From contig CM062290.1 of NCBI GenBank assembly GCA_031216915.1, forward strand, positions 255,051,597 to 255,115,596: DNA of 64,000 nucleotides, given 5' to 3'. Positions within the stretch are counted from its first letter, which is position 1, and each line of letters opens with the position of its first letter. The notes beneath the pieces are model-generated. The model saw nothing but the letters and a program-made list of their open reading frames with translations, searched no databases and was not told the DNA's origin. The translations under genes were made by a program, and so were the position numbers. Below, in pieces: positions 22,100-32,806 of the stretch. Origin of the DNA: Pictodentalium vernedei (lineage: Eukaryota > Mollusca > Scaphopoda > Dentaliida > Dentaliidae).

Positions 22100-22888
22100 A
22101 CAGAGATAAGCTGGACCTGTAACTCCAAATCACAACTAAGAGATAGTGTCTCAAGTGGAACTCTAATTTTGTAGGGAGATGCGTTCGCATTTGTCACCCC
22201 TACTCTGGTTACGTGTCTGAAAGGTTACCATGGAACTTATTAATGATGACAGGAGCGTTGCGGATTTTCATCAGGTGTCTCCCCATTTTGGTCAGGATCC
22301 GTGTTCTTCTAATTTCACGTGAGTTTCCATTATTTGCTCTGACCACAGTTGCAAGAAGCCGGACTTGAACTCCTGATCTCGTAGTGAGCCTCTCATATTT
22401 CCACAACACATTTAAATAAACACTTACGAAGTGGTGTGCTCAGTGCGATGTTAGTTTTGATTCGGCTACTGACCCCAAAATAACTGTTCTTGAAAGGAGA
22501 CCCATATATATCATGATTTACGAACCTCTGTCTACAGCCTGTTCAGCATCAGTCTTGGTGTTCGTTTGTTGAGCGTATCATAGGGTGGCACCAGGGAGGG
22601 GGACTAACTGGGGTAGGTGTAGCCCCTCCCCACCCCCATCGTCGGGCGAAATGGGCCAAATTCGATTCGTCGGGAAGATATAATTGTACAAACATCACAA
22701 AGATAGAGATAAAATTCCTGAAAACTCGATACATGTACACAATAGGAATAACTCGATGGGCATATAGTCACTGTGGTGTTGATAGCGTTAATTATATTGT
22801 GAGATTTTTATTGTAGTCCGTTCCAGAAACTTTCTACTCAATCACTGGTCGACACACATCTAGTCCCTGTTAGGAGTTATTGTACTTA
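22100..22888. other. No supported gene
   Basis: C/G-rich patch at 22590-22640. A minus frame at 22409-22209 (starting MLWKYERLTTRSGVQV) could be an eroded retroelement C-terminus, but this is not demonstrable. Confidence 0.35.
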
Positions 22889-22986
22889 TTGAGTTTGTGG
22901 CTTGTGGAACTAGGGTATCACAACGGGTGTCATGGCCTATCGCCATGACACCTGTTTTTTGATACACTATAGTTTACAAGCCACAA
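22889..22986. repeat. Long imperfect hairpin
   Basis: TTGTGGCTTGT pairs with ACAAGCCACAA at the base, and GGTGTCATGGC with GCCATGACACC at the tip. No ORF. Confidence 0.8.
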
Positions 22987-23754
22987 TTGTTTTGTTTTTT
23001 GGGTTTTTTGCGTTTCGTTTTGACCCTCTCAAAGCCTCTAAAGTCACGGATATTGCGACTTTTTCCAACTAAAACAAAACATTTTCCCACCCAGTCGAAC
23101 CATGATCGGCCTGGTGCCTGTGGTTTCGGGGACTCTCCAGCTCCCCCTGTCGGGGATCACAGCCTCCCGCGTCGGGGAAATCCTAACGCAACCACTGGGC
23201 ATATCAGTCGAACTAAGGTGCTTCCTAAAAAATTAAAATGAAAATCCCAAGTCATAAAATTTAAATATATACACAAAGTATACACTAAAATGAAGATTCT
23301 GATGTACAAAACACGAAAACATACATGCGTTTGACTCGCACAGTTAATAGCAAGCATAAATGATTCCTACAGCCTGCTACCACATTCGTACTTGAACTGA
23401 TGATAAAATAATATATTACGAGAACAACAAACGTGCTTCAGAAATCTTAGAACAAAGCCACGATTTCTAAACAGTTCAAGAGGCAGCGACAGGGCTGCGT
23501 GGTGGAAAATATCAACACTGCCTACTTTTGCACATGCCATGTGGTAAGTATTTGTTTTTTTTTACGTGAAACCCCAAGTTCTGATCGGAATATGATTTTG
23601 TAATTCTAGGTAATTCAAACAAGTGTCATGATACCTTATAAGGTAAGTGCGGGTTTCTGGTGATGGCAGTCTGTAGAGTAATTTTAGAAGGCATTGTATT
23701 ATCGGTAATTTGTTTTTTGTTTTTTGGGATTTTTTTTGTTTGCCTCTGTTGCCC
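22987..23754. other. No supported feature
   Basis: No coding exon or named repeat recognised. Confidence 0.4.
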
Positions 23755-23935
23755 CTAACCTAAACGTAAACAGCAAGCTGGCCGTTCATCCCAAAAGAAA
23801 GCCGACAGTTCATTGGAACGGGCTGGGCGAACTATGTGTTTGAGAAAAAAATTGAAAGATAATAAAATTTGAATGGCTGTTTTGTGAACAACGCTCGTCA
23901 GATATGGACTTTACAGTGAGTAAAGGGATAAATCT
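23755..23935. mobile_element. Degenerate GAGCTCG-type MITE
   Basis: TTCATTGGAACGGGCTGGGCGAAC, AATGGCTGTTTTGTGAACA and a terminal GTAAAGGGATAAA are the remaining matches. Confidence 0.5.
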
Positions 23936-24050
23936 TTCTGTCGGTGTGGAGGACATCGACTATGGCTAGAAAGAGAGCGCTCTCTAGTTCTCAACCTGAA
24001 AACCAACCTGGATGCATGCACTCCCGCCGTGATATTAAATTTTGATTGCA

Positions 24051-24178
24051 CACTCTAAAATAAGTTGGCCTAAAATGAACCCAAATGAACGATGTTGAGT
24101 TAATAAGAACCCAACTGGATTCATATTCACTCAACCCCCTTGATTTGGGTTGATTTTAAATCCAATGATCTTAGAGTT
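24051..24178. mobile_element. CACTCTAAAA-type MITE, copy 1
   Basis: Starts CACTCTAAAATAAGTTGG and ends in an eroded CTTAGAGTT, with the internal hairpin words AACCCAACTGGATTCATATT. Same family as 24950 and 60391. Confidence 0.7.
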
Positions 24179-24565
24179 CAACGAACAGTACTAAGTCCAA
24201 TCTGCCAGGTAAAACATAAAATTGGGACGAAACCGTGTTTGTGCATCACTTTTGGCTTCTAGTGGAAAGTCAACTAGGAGAAATGGGTCGTGTAGTTTCC
24301 AAAAAAGGGATCCTTGATTTCAAGATATTAGAAAGGCAATATCGAAATCAGAAGTAACTGCAAATAAAAATGTGATCTCATCATGTATTGCAATTTCCTA
24401 CAAAGTATGAGATCAAAATCATTCGTCCGTTATACAACAATTTAAACCAAACTGATGAATGATCAGTTTCACCTTGACATTATGCACGGGGACGCGGATG
24501 ACCATTAATATTCTAGAGGATGGCATGTGACATGTACTTTGAGAAAAGATCCGATGTAATCTTAA

Positions 24566-24796
24566 CCCTTAAACCCGAAAGGCCGCTTTTCCGGCCCATG
24601 GTCGTCATACGACCTGAATTGATAAAGTAGATACTTGCCTAGTGAATTTGTGTGGTAGAACAATCAAGATTTTCAACGTGCAGCCTTAAGGCTGCACGTT
24701 GAAAATATTGATTAGTCTTCCCCCAAGTAACGAATATAGACTCTTCCAAGTGGTGACAAAGAACTGACACGGAAGATCCCATCAGGGTTCAAAGGG
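24566..24796. mobile_element. TTAA hairpin MITE, family C, copy 1
   Basis: TTAA at 24562-24565 and 24797-24800, ends CCCTTAAACCC and TTCAAAGGG. The hairpin TTTCAACGTGCAGCCTTAAGG/complement is centred near 24690. Copies at 48559 and 62476 share this core but not the GAGCTCG core. Confidence 0.85.
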
Positions 24797-24949
24797 TTAA
24801 TAAAACAGCTGGAATGTACGCTCGACTTAGTAATGTACGTAATGTTCAATATTAGATAACTACTGCATCACGTTGTCTGATCAATCCAACCCATTACCGT
24901 AGAATATTTCTTATGGTAAATGCTACGTAGTCTCTTGGTGGACCAGTTA

Positions 24950-25073
24950 CACTCTAAAATCAATTTGGTTAAACAGTAACCCAAATCGTGGGGTTGAGTG
25001 CATATGAACCCATCTGGATTCATTTTCAATCCAGATGATTTGGGGTAATTTTAACCAACTTGAATTTAGAGTG
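24950..25073. mobile_element. CACTCTAAAA-type MITE, copy 2 (124 bp)
   Basis: TA at 24948-24949 and 25074-25075, TIRs CACTCTAAAATCAA and TTGAATTTAGAGTG. 25076-25807 shows no supported feature. Confidence 0.85.
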
Positions 25074-25807
25074 TAGAAGTCGTGCGGGGTCAGTAGAATA
25101 GGGCCTCTGAATCTCAAATCAGACAGAGGTCTTTGAATAGAATCGAATTATCGAATCGAATCTCACATTTCTTCATATAGTAAAAAAAACCCTTCTTTGT
25201 ACCGTAAATATTGCCAGTCTAAACTCTAGTATTATTTTTAACGGCGAATCTTCTATTTAGGCTTATCAATAAAAAAGTGGAACATTCCAGGATGGAGTCA
25301 ATGTGAGGCTGAACCTCATTGAACTCTTCTTCTTTAATTAGGACTGCAAATAGTCTTATCCGAATTATTTTCGACCATTCACTTTTTATTTCGCTGGTAA
25401 CTTTTCGATGAAACACCTATCGGTTCCTGGAAGATAACTCTGTACGATCTTCCACAAGGTGGCGATATTTGTTCTCGCTTTGTGACAAATAACGACTCAT
25501 CTGGTGGTGTACTTAATCAGTGCATCCATCTAATCACTTCGCCATTTTTTGCTACAAACGTGTCAAGATGTGCATGGGGTAATATTAGTTAGACTTCTAG
25601 TGGCATGGTTCGGGATAGCGTGTTTGAGCCCACTGATACGATTTTTTTCTTTCCTTAGAACTAAAGCTCTCCAGAGGAGGTTCTCTCTCGAAGGCCGGTA
25701 TTGAGATCTTACAAGAGCTTGGTACCAGCTACAGTCCGAAGGCGGATATAAAACAGCCAAGGGAAGAAGGGAAACGGATGATGGAGAATATCTCAAAGAC
25801 CAGGAGG

Positions 25808-26800
25808 CAGTATCGCTGACAAAGTTCTCGAAATCTTGGGCACATGGGAGCTGCCGATAGACAAATTAGTAGCGGCAACACGCGACAATGTCAGTTCGAA
25901 CATCAAATGTAGCAGAGACGTCTTACATGTTGAACGATTTCCATGCCTCGGTCATATTTTGAACTTAGTTGTACAAGATGGACTTAATGTGCGGGAAGTA
26001 AGTGAGGCCATAGATCGGTGTAAGAAACTGGTAATGCATTTCCGCAAGAGCAAGGTCGTGCTTGATAAAATGGAGGCTGTACAACGAGAAAAGAAACTTA
26101 AGACATTGAGACTCATTCAAGAGGTATGTACCCGATGAAACTCAACGTATTTAATGTTGTCACGACTTTTGGAACTTGGAGACATTATAACCACCATTGT
26201 AGATGATACCTTACCACACAGGAATGCTCCTAAACATACCTGCTTCCCCACTGAAGTTGATGGAATCTCGTCTCCGAGCTAATTTCACTATTTCGACCAT
26301 TTTATGATGTGACAATTTGGATGGGTTCCTCTGCGTTTGTGACAATATCGGCGGTTGGACCAGCTGAAGCAATGTTAGGGCAACACTTGGAAACGAAAGT
26401 AAACGACCCGCCCGGAATCAAGAAATTCAAGGAGCAAGCAAATCTGAAGATGAACAAATTCTTCGATATGAAAGATGAAATAAATCAGGTGGACATGCGG
26501 TCATATGTGGACCCTCGTTTCCGTGCTTTCGGTCACAAGTTGGAGGCAAAGGTTACATCAGAACTTACGGGGCTAATCGGGTGTATAAAAGTGCAGGCAT
26601 TAGATACTTGTGGAAGTGATTCTGTGGTGCCAGGTGTTGGGGATCTGACAGCACGGACACCATGTGAAGAGAAAGGACTTGGCCGTCTTCTTGGCACTAT
26701 ACTTCCAGCACACGTGCCACGTACTTCGAGCAATTCAGACATCACAATGACCGAAATAAGTAGGTACAATGCCCTCCTCGTGCGCTGGGATATATACTAA
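25808..26800 (+). pseudogene. hAT-superfamily (ZBED-like) transposase remnant
   Basis: Part of an RNase H-like hAT transposase; the BED zinc finger and the C-terminal dimerisation region are absent. The first frame (25836-26138) carries a TRDN-type segment, FPCLGHILNLVVQDG and a Lys-rich helical stretch, and ends at a TGA. The family has a Trp there (WNSTYLML), and the reading continues NSTYLML in the same frame. A later frame (26309-26800) has WMGSSAFVTISAV, DMKDEINQVDMRSYVDPRFR and, near its end, ISRYNALL. Stops and indels between the parts make it dead. Confidence 0.85.
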
Positions 26801-27474
26801 TCCAACTGATGGGTGAAAATTACATAAAGATACGCTTCCATACAAGTCTGAATTGATGAAAATGTTGATGCGCGTAGTTGCTACTTGTGTGCCAAGTGAG
26901 TGATTGTTCAGTGTTACAGGAGACATTATTACTTCAATACGAAATTTTCTATTACCCGATACAGTAGCTAAGTTATCATTTTTGCATGACAGTGTTGGGA
27001 AGCGCCACCTTCCCCAATACCTACGGATACCTAGTTTGTGCAACTGCGGGAATTGCAAGCGTCTCGTCCAAGAAGGATTTGGAAACCTATGAAATGCCGG
27101 ATTGACAATTGCAAGTGTTTTGGAATTATTTTTCTGTTTATAATTGCACATTGGCAAGTGACCAGTTTACAATAATTATGCATTGAAGATTACACAAATA
27201 CATGTATGAGACGATAGTTATAGTTTTATTATTCTGGTTGGGGCAAATGGGCAAGTGATAATGTAGTCTACAATATACATTATCGATTACAATTATAAAG
27301 TCAGACATTGCGGCTTTAGAGGTAAGATGTTTAGCGGTATACTTTCTAAAACGCGTTTCATACAGCCATCTTCTCTAACATGACAGCTTGCATCCAGGAC
27401 AAAAACAACGATCCTTGATGAAACGAATACAGAAATATCCTCTTTAACCTTTGATCTCTGAAATGGCAATGTCT
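26801..27474. other. No supported feature
   Basis: AT-rich flank of the hAT remnant. I did not find its terminal inverted repeats. Confidence 0.4.
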
Positions 27475-27622
27475 GAAATTACGACACCGCTTATACAACT
27501 ACCATGTTCTCCACATTTGGGCCTATATCTGACACATTGGGTAATTTGGGTAATACCCAATGTGTCAGATAGAGGCCAAAATGTCGAAAACATGGTAGTT
27601 GTATAAGTGGCTTCGTAATTCC
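27475..27622. repeat. Long hairpin, about 148 bp
   Basis: The arms read CTTATACAACTACCATGTT and ATCTGACACATTGGGTA, with their complements, around a short TTTGGG-type centre. MITE-like, but no target duplication is certain. Confidence 0.85.
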
Positions 27623-28290
27623 AATGGGTAATGGTATGCATATTGTTAGTGACAATGACTGGTGTCAGACAAGATAGCGAATTGGGAATTACCCTGTCAA
27701 GTTGTGAACTAACCCTCATAGGCTCATATATTTCTATGTACTGAAGATAGGTTACAAATCTCGATATTGCCTATAGTTGGCAATATCTAACTCCAAGTCA
27801 CTACATCCAATACCGAATACCGGTTCGCATACCTGCATGTCGGAAATTGATCAATCGATCTGGAATATGTCCGGTGCCAATGCTAAGAACAAAAGTTTTT
27901 GTGGTGAAAGACTTGGAGCATTTGCACTACCTATCTTCAAGTTCTTAACCAAATCAAATACTCTAAGTCTTTCAGCACTAACAACATCTAGTCTGCAGTT
28001 CATGTTTCTGATATCCTCCACATGCGATATGACATATAGCATGTGCAGGATAGCAGGAAACATGAAGTACAGACTCCACAGTGAGTCACAGTAACAAGTT
28101 GTAAGCACGTTTATTTGCTCTCTAATTTCTCTATAATGATGGATATGAGAAAATATTTCAAAATACACTACACATTTCCACAATGTGCATACAACGTATT
28201 ATAAGACATGCCCAGAGTTACCAAGCTTGCCCGTCAGATGGCAGTACCTTGATACTTTCTTTAACACAAACACGTATAGCAATTCAATCA
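27623..28290. other. No supported feature
   Basis: Open frames at 27777-28094 (+) and 28183-27851 (-) overlap each other and show no domain. Probably chance. Confidence 0.35.
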
Positions 28291-28392
28291 TTATAAAATA
28301 TCTTAAATAAAGCAAATGTGTTAAAATCTTAATTTGGTATTACCAAAAGTAAGATTTTAACACATTTCACTTCATTTAATGTATTTTATAAT
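28291..28392. repeat. AT-rich hairpin
   Basis: AAATGTGTTAAAATCTTA pairs with TAAGATTTTAACACATTT. The base of the stem is TTATAAAATA/TATTTTATAA. Confidence 0.8.
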
Positions 28393-28399
28393 ACAGGCC

Positions 28400-28560
28400 T
28401 TATCTGATCGACATTTCACAAAAATCGCATTTTTTCTTTCGTTTTTCCATTTTTGCCCCAAAGCGTGGCTTATGACTTGGAACGAACCCGTCGAAATCGT
28501 TCCAATGTTGAGTTATTCAAGAAAGCTTTTTGTAAGTCGCGTCTGCTAGTCGAGTAGTTG
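28400..28560. mobile_element. Truncated degenerate GAGCTCG-type MITE
   Basis: TGGCTTATGACTTGGAACGAAC and the right arm TTATTCAAGAAAGC/GTAAGTCGCGTCTGCTAG. It stops just before the SINE head at 28560. Confidence 0.6.
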
Positions 28561-29155
28561 GGAGCGCGGTAGCTCAGTGGTTACGACATTAGACTTTAAC
28601 CCTTTACCCAACGCAGACGATATCAAAATTTATTATTTTAAATATAATTTTTTTAAAATTTTTCAAACAATTTCAACAAAACCATATCATGTGACCCCTC
28701 GTTGGAACGAGCTCGACGAGCTCGTTCCAACGAGGGGTCACATGATAAGGTTTTGTTGAAATTTTTTGAAAAATAATATTTTTTCAACTGCTGAATTTGC
28801 ACATTACGCGGGCGGACGCGACCGATTCGTTGGGTAAAGGGTTAAAAGACGTTAGACTTCCGAAAGATCCACAGTTCGCTCCCCACTAGGTGTAACTACG
28901 TTGTGTCCTTATGCAAGGCACTTAATCCCAACTACCCAAATGGGGGTACGGTAGCGCTGTGCACTAAAGCGTGCTGCGCGTCGATGGTGCACTTGTCTTT
29001 AATCAATGCTAACCCTACTTGTGCGGAGTTAGTTCGCTAGAGTGTGACAGTTGCTCGCCGATGCTCGATGGTGCTCTCCTGATACCCCGGCTTCCACCAC
29101 CCGTAAAACCGTCCGGCACCGGGTGTTACTGACCTTGGTGAAGCACAATAAAAAA

Positions 29156-29198
<43 letters not shown>

Positions 29199-29201
29199 GT
29201 G
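28560..29201 (+). mobile_element. tRNA-headed SINE with MITE inside its head
   Basis: The head starts GGGAGCGCGGTAGCTCAGTGG (A-box side) and is interrupted by a TTAA MITE at 28600-28841. It resumes CCGAAAGATCCACAGTTCGC, then the shared body ACGTTGTGTCCTTATGCAAGG, and ends in a run of about 12 AAAT units. An imperfect 12-bp repeat (GACATTAGACTT/GACGTTAGACTT) lies outside the TTAA on each side. Confidence 0.9.
28600..28841. mobile_element. TTAA hairpin MITE, subfamily B, nested in SINE
   Basis: TTAA at 28596-28599 and 28842-28845. The ends CCCTTTACCCAACGCAGACG and CGTTGGGTAAAGGG differ from subfamily A in the outer arms. The core keeps GTTGGAACGAGCTCG/complement and adds ATCATGTGACCCC. Confidence 0.92.
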
Positions 29202-29679
29202 AGTGAAGGGATAAACTTGAGACTTTACTTTTCTGTTTTATTGGTAAACAAATGTGTACGATTGATTTTTCAAAAAGGCAAATAAGACAAGAAGCTGTCG
29301 AGAGCATGATATGTTGTGAAGGAGGAATTCAATGTGAATGTGTAGAAGCTTAGTTGTAAAATGTATTTCCGATCATCATGTCTTTCTACAAAAACAAAAC
29401 TCCGGTAGACCTTTCCGGTCTACAGCCCCAACTAGAGCTTTTTGGTCGATAACCTTCAGACCCACCCCAACTTTGCGCTCCCTGTGGGCAAATGAGGGGT
29501 GGTGGTAATAGTCGAAAGGTCCTAGGTAGAACTACCACTCTTCTGCTTATGGTCCGCCGGGCACACAACAGACAACTTCACACAGCTCAGCACCCAGAGT
29601 GTCGCGAAGATGTCTGACTGACGGGGTTGTAAACCTGATTTAGATGGACCGCGATGGCTCAAGTCCCTATTGATTTAAA
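29202..29679. other. No supported feature
   Basis: No gene or repeat family match recognised. Confidence 0.4.
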
Positions 29680-29746
29680 ATATTCCAACTACATCATCAG
29701 GTCATGTCTTCTTCGAAGGCATGCCCTGATGATATAGCTGGAATAT
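29680..29746. repeat. Hairpin of 67 bp
   Basis: ATATTCCAACTACATCATCAGG pairs with CCTGATGATATAGCTGGAATAT around CTTCTTCGAAG. Confidence 0.85.
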
Positions 29747-30265
29747 TAGTTAGTCGGGATTATACCTAAAAACTCAAGACTTCTTGGAAATTCAATTGTG
29801 AAGAAATAAAATATACACATAGCAGTAGTAACACAACTTCTTATTCAATTAACATAATCCGTACTCCAAATTCCTCACGCTTGGCCACTAACAAGTAGCT
29901 CCATAACAGTAAAAACAAAACAATAAATACGTCCCCCTCTCCACCCCCCCCCCAAAAAAAAATAAAAAAGATAAAAAAATAATTAAAAAAACAAAACAAC
30001 CAACAACAAAAAAACCCGAAGAAAAACACAACAAAACGCTGGAAACGACAAGCAGTATTGCTTTTCGTTCAGGTTGTTTTGGTTCAACAGAATATCTGAT
30101 GCCTATCCCATCCCCGCCCCATCCGCTTCTTTTCGGCATTTTCGATCAGTATAACGTTGAACTACATTAGTGTACTGACTGTACCAGCAAAATGGAGAGT
30201 GTCAGGGAACGCCTCTCCAAAAGGATGTGGAGAACATTCCGTTCCAACATCAATGTGTTGTTGTA
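29747..30265. other. No gene; A-rich and C-rich simple sequence
   Basis: A/AAAC-rich stretch at 29940-30030 with a short C run. The minus-strand frames over it are Phe-rich artefacts. Confidence 0.5.
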
Positions 30266-31835
30266 CACTACTCAAAGTTTGCTAAGCCACAAATATTTGA
30301 CACATCATTGTGAAATTTGCTTGTGACATATTTGCGATATTTTTGGTGGATATGATTGAGGAATGTATTCTAATGGTCCCCAGTGTTTACATTAGCAGGC
30401 AGGCAGACTTTTCATGACAGTCATGGAAAGCATGTACCCCGTGATTTTCGTTATGTTTTCGTGTACTGTCTACATGTACATGCCATGTGTAGGGTATTCA
30501 ATCTTCATTTCAACACAAACCCTTGTGATTTAATGATTGAATGATTGGCAAATGCAAATGTAAGAAGACATTTGTCTGAAGCAGAAATGTGGCGGGCTGT
30601 AGGGATGGTAGAGCAAGGGGCTACCCATCGTCATGTTGGTGAAGCCCTTGGTGTGCACCATACGGTGGTCACCAGAGCCTGGGCAAGATTACAGCAGTAT
30701 GGCACACCAGTAAGACGGCATGGTGGTGGCAGAGACAGGGCACTATCTGCAGCTGAAGACCGTTTTTTGATCATTCAGGAACCGCTTTGCCACAGCAACC
30801 CAGCTTCGTAGTAACCTTCAGAATGCATCTGGGGTAAATGTTTCGACGCAGACTATCCGCGCAAGGTTGCACGAAGGTGGTCTCCGATCGAGAAGACCAT
30901 GTATTCGCATTCCGCTGTCCCAGAACCACCGCCAGGCACGATATGAATGGGCCATGGACCGCGTTGGATGGACCAGAGAAGATTGGCTACCTGTCCTTTT
31001 TACAGATGAGTCAAGGTACTGCCTAGACCACACAAATAGGCGTTCTTGGATATGGAGAAGTCCAGGAGAGCGATTCCATGCAGCCAACATTGCTGGACAT
31101 GACCGCTATGGTGGAGGGTCAATAATGGTCTGGGGCGGCATCAGCTGGGATGGACGTACAGAGCTCTGTGTCCTTGACCGTGGTACATTGACTGCACAGC
31201 GGTATATTGATGAGATCCTGGATGCCCACGTCAGATTGTATGCAGATGCAGTGGGTGATAGATTCATTCTGATGGACGTTATTGCCCCTCCTCATGTTGC
31301 CTATGCTGTCCGGGAGTACCAACAGGGGGAGGGGATTGAGCGTATGGACTGGTCAGCAACATCCCCTGACCTCAATCCAATCGAACATGTCTGGAATGAG
31401 TTGTAGCTTGCAATTTCAGCCCGTCCAGTCAAGCCAAGAAGTGTCCAGGTGCTTGGTGCCATGATGGTCCAAGAATGGAACAACCTCCCACAAAGGACCA
31501 TCAGGAACCTGATTGGGAGCATGAGAAGGCGTTGTCAAGCTGTAATTAGCAATAATGAGCCTCATACTCGATATTGAACCCATACCTGTTCGCTCCGTCA
31601 ACTTTTTTGTAAATTGAAAGATTTCCTCTTTTACCAATAATATCCATTTTCCATGTTTATCGTATTCAAAAGCTACAAAAATAATGTCAAACACAAATAA
31701 AATCTTAATTTCTGTACTTAAATCATTAAAGATATAATTAAATAAAAAATATATACACTTTTCGTCACAATATTTCAACTAAAACGTAAAACAGGTAGAT
31801 GGATATACTTGGTGCTTAGCAAACTTTGAGTAGTA
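30266..31835 (+). mobile_element. Second Tc1-superfamily transposon
   Basis: TA at 30264-30265 and 31836-31837. TIRs (C/T)ACTACTCAAAGTTTGCTAAGC at both ends. Length 1570 bp. A transposase pseudogene occupies 30545-31577. It is distinct in sequence and TIR from the element at 5437. Confidence 0.9.
30545..31577 (+). pseudogene. Tc1-like transposase, frameshifted and mutated
   Basis: The N-terminal HTH half (to about 30775, with TVVTRAWARLQQYG) is followed by a frameshift near 30780. The DDE half (30867-31406) has Asp in LFTDESRY and Glu in SPDLNPIEHVWNE. The second catalytic region reads ILMDVIAPPHVA where the family normally has DNARPH, so the first Asp remains but the following residues are changed. 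A TAG at 31404-31406 interrupts the frame, which then continues to TGA at 31575-31577. The copy is dead. Confidence 0.92.
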
Positions 31836-31837
31836 TA

Positions 31838-32237
31838 TTATTCACTTTTCATAAACCACCTCTTGCATTCTACGAAATATAGATTTAGTGATAAGATCAC
31901 TCTACTTTTTATTCCAAGACCCCTAAGCCTTTGAAATAAGTTATACTTTTGGGGTTACACAAAGAGACCAACAGGTGTCCTGGATGCTGATGACCCAATA
32001 AGTATAGTCAGAACGAGTGCAGGACAAAAGCCCTCCGGCAAAATCTCTCACGACAAAAACTACCAAGGCGAATGCCCTCGATAAAAATGACAACGGTAGA
32101 CAAAAACACTCAAATATTTTTTAAATTATTTCTGTATACGTGAATATTTAAATTTATCTTTCTATTTCTTATTTAATAAATTTTTAGATTTTTACTCCAT
32201 AATTATTCTCTTTTAATTCGTTATGGTGGTAGATACA
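31838..32237. other. No supported feature
   Basis: AT-rich flank between the Tc1 element and the next SINE. Confidence 0.4.
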
Positions 32238-32580
32238 GATCATCAGGGTACACGGTGGCTCTTTGGTGAAAGCATTGTACCTTAATGTTCATGGTTTGAA
32301 CCTCCTGTGTCATCTGCGCTATGTCCTTGGGCAAGAGACATAATCCCGATTACCCATGTCGGGTACGGTGGCGCAGTGTATTGGGGTGTACTGCACGTCG
32401 ATGGTGCACTTGCCTTCAACCTTTCCTAACTCTGCTTGTGCCGAGTTAGTAAGTTGGAGAGTCTGGCAGTTGCTCGCCACTGTTCGGTGGTTCTCTCCGT
32501 ATACTTCGACTTCCTCCACCAGTAAAACTGTCCGAATCAATATGAACATGGCGGTTGAAAGTGTCGTTAAACCCCAAAAA
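32238..32580 (+). mobile_element. tRNA-headed SINE, old copy
   Basis: An eroded head with TGGTTTGAACC, then ATGTCCTTGGGCAAGAGAC, the full body, and the end GAAAGTGTCGTTAAACCCC. 32581-32800 is AT-rich with no feature. Confidence 0.8.
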
Positions 32581-32806
32581 CCAAAGCATGTCAGACATAA
32601 ATCAATCATAGATAAATAATGATTTATCTACGATACCCCGCAATTTCATCCAGTTTCAACTCAGTATACTGATTTCCATAGAATAATAGTAGAAGATAAA
32701 GCTTTCCACGAAATGGGGGAACATATGTTGATTATTATTTTCAATCGGAAAGCTTTCGTCCTCAGATTGATTGATGGATATAATTGTTCTAATCCACAAT
32801 GTCATT

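Noticed and set aside
25563..25796. A minus-strand ORF next to the hAT remnant
   Set aside because: No domain, and it lies antisense in what is probably transposon flank.
27777..28183. Two overlapping ~105-codon frames on opposite strands
   Set aside because: Antisense overlap without domains; at most one could be real and neither shows coding features.
29888..30139. A membrane-protein-like Phe-rich frame
   Set aside because: It is the reverse translation of A-rich simple sequence.
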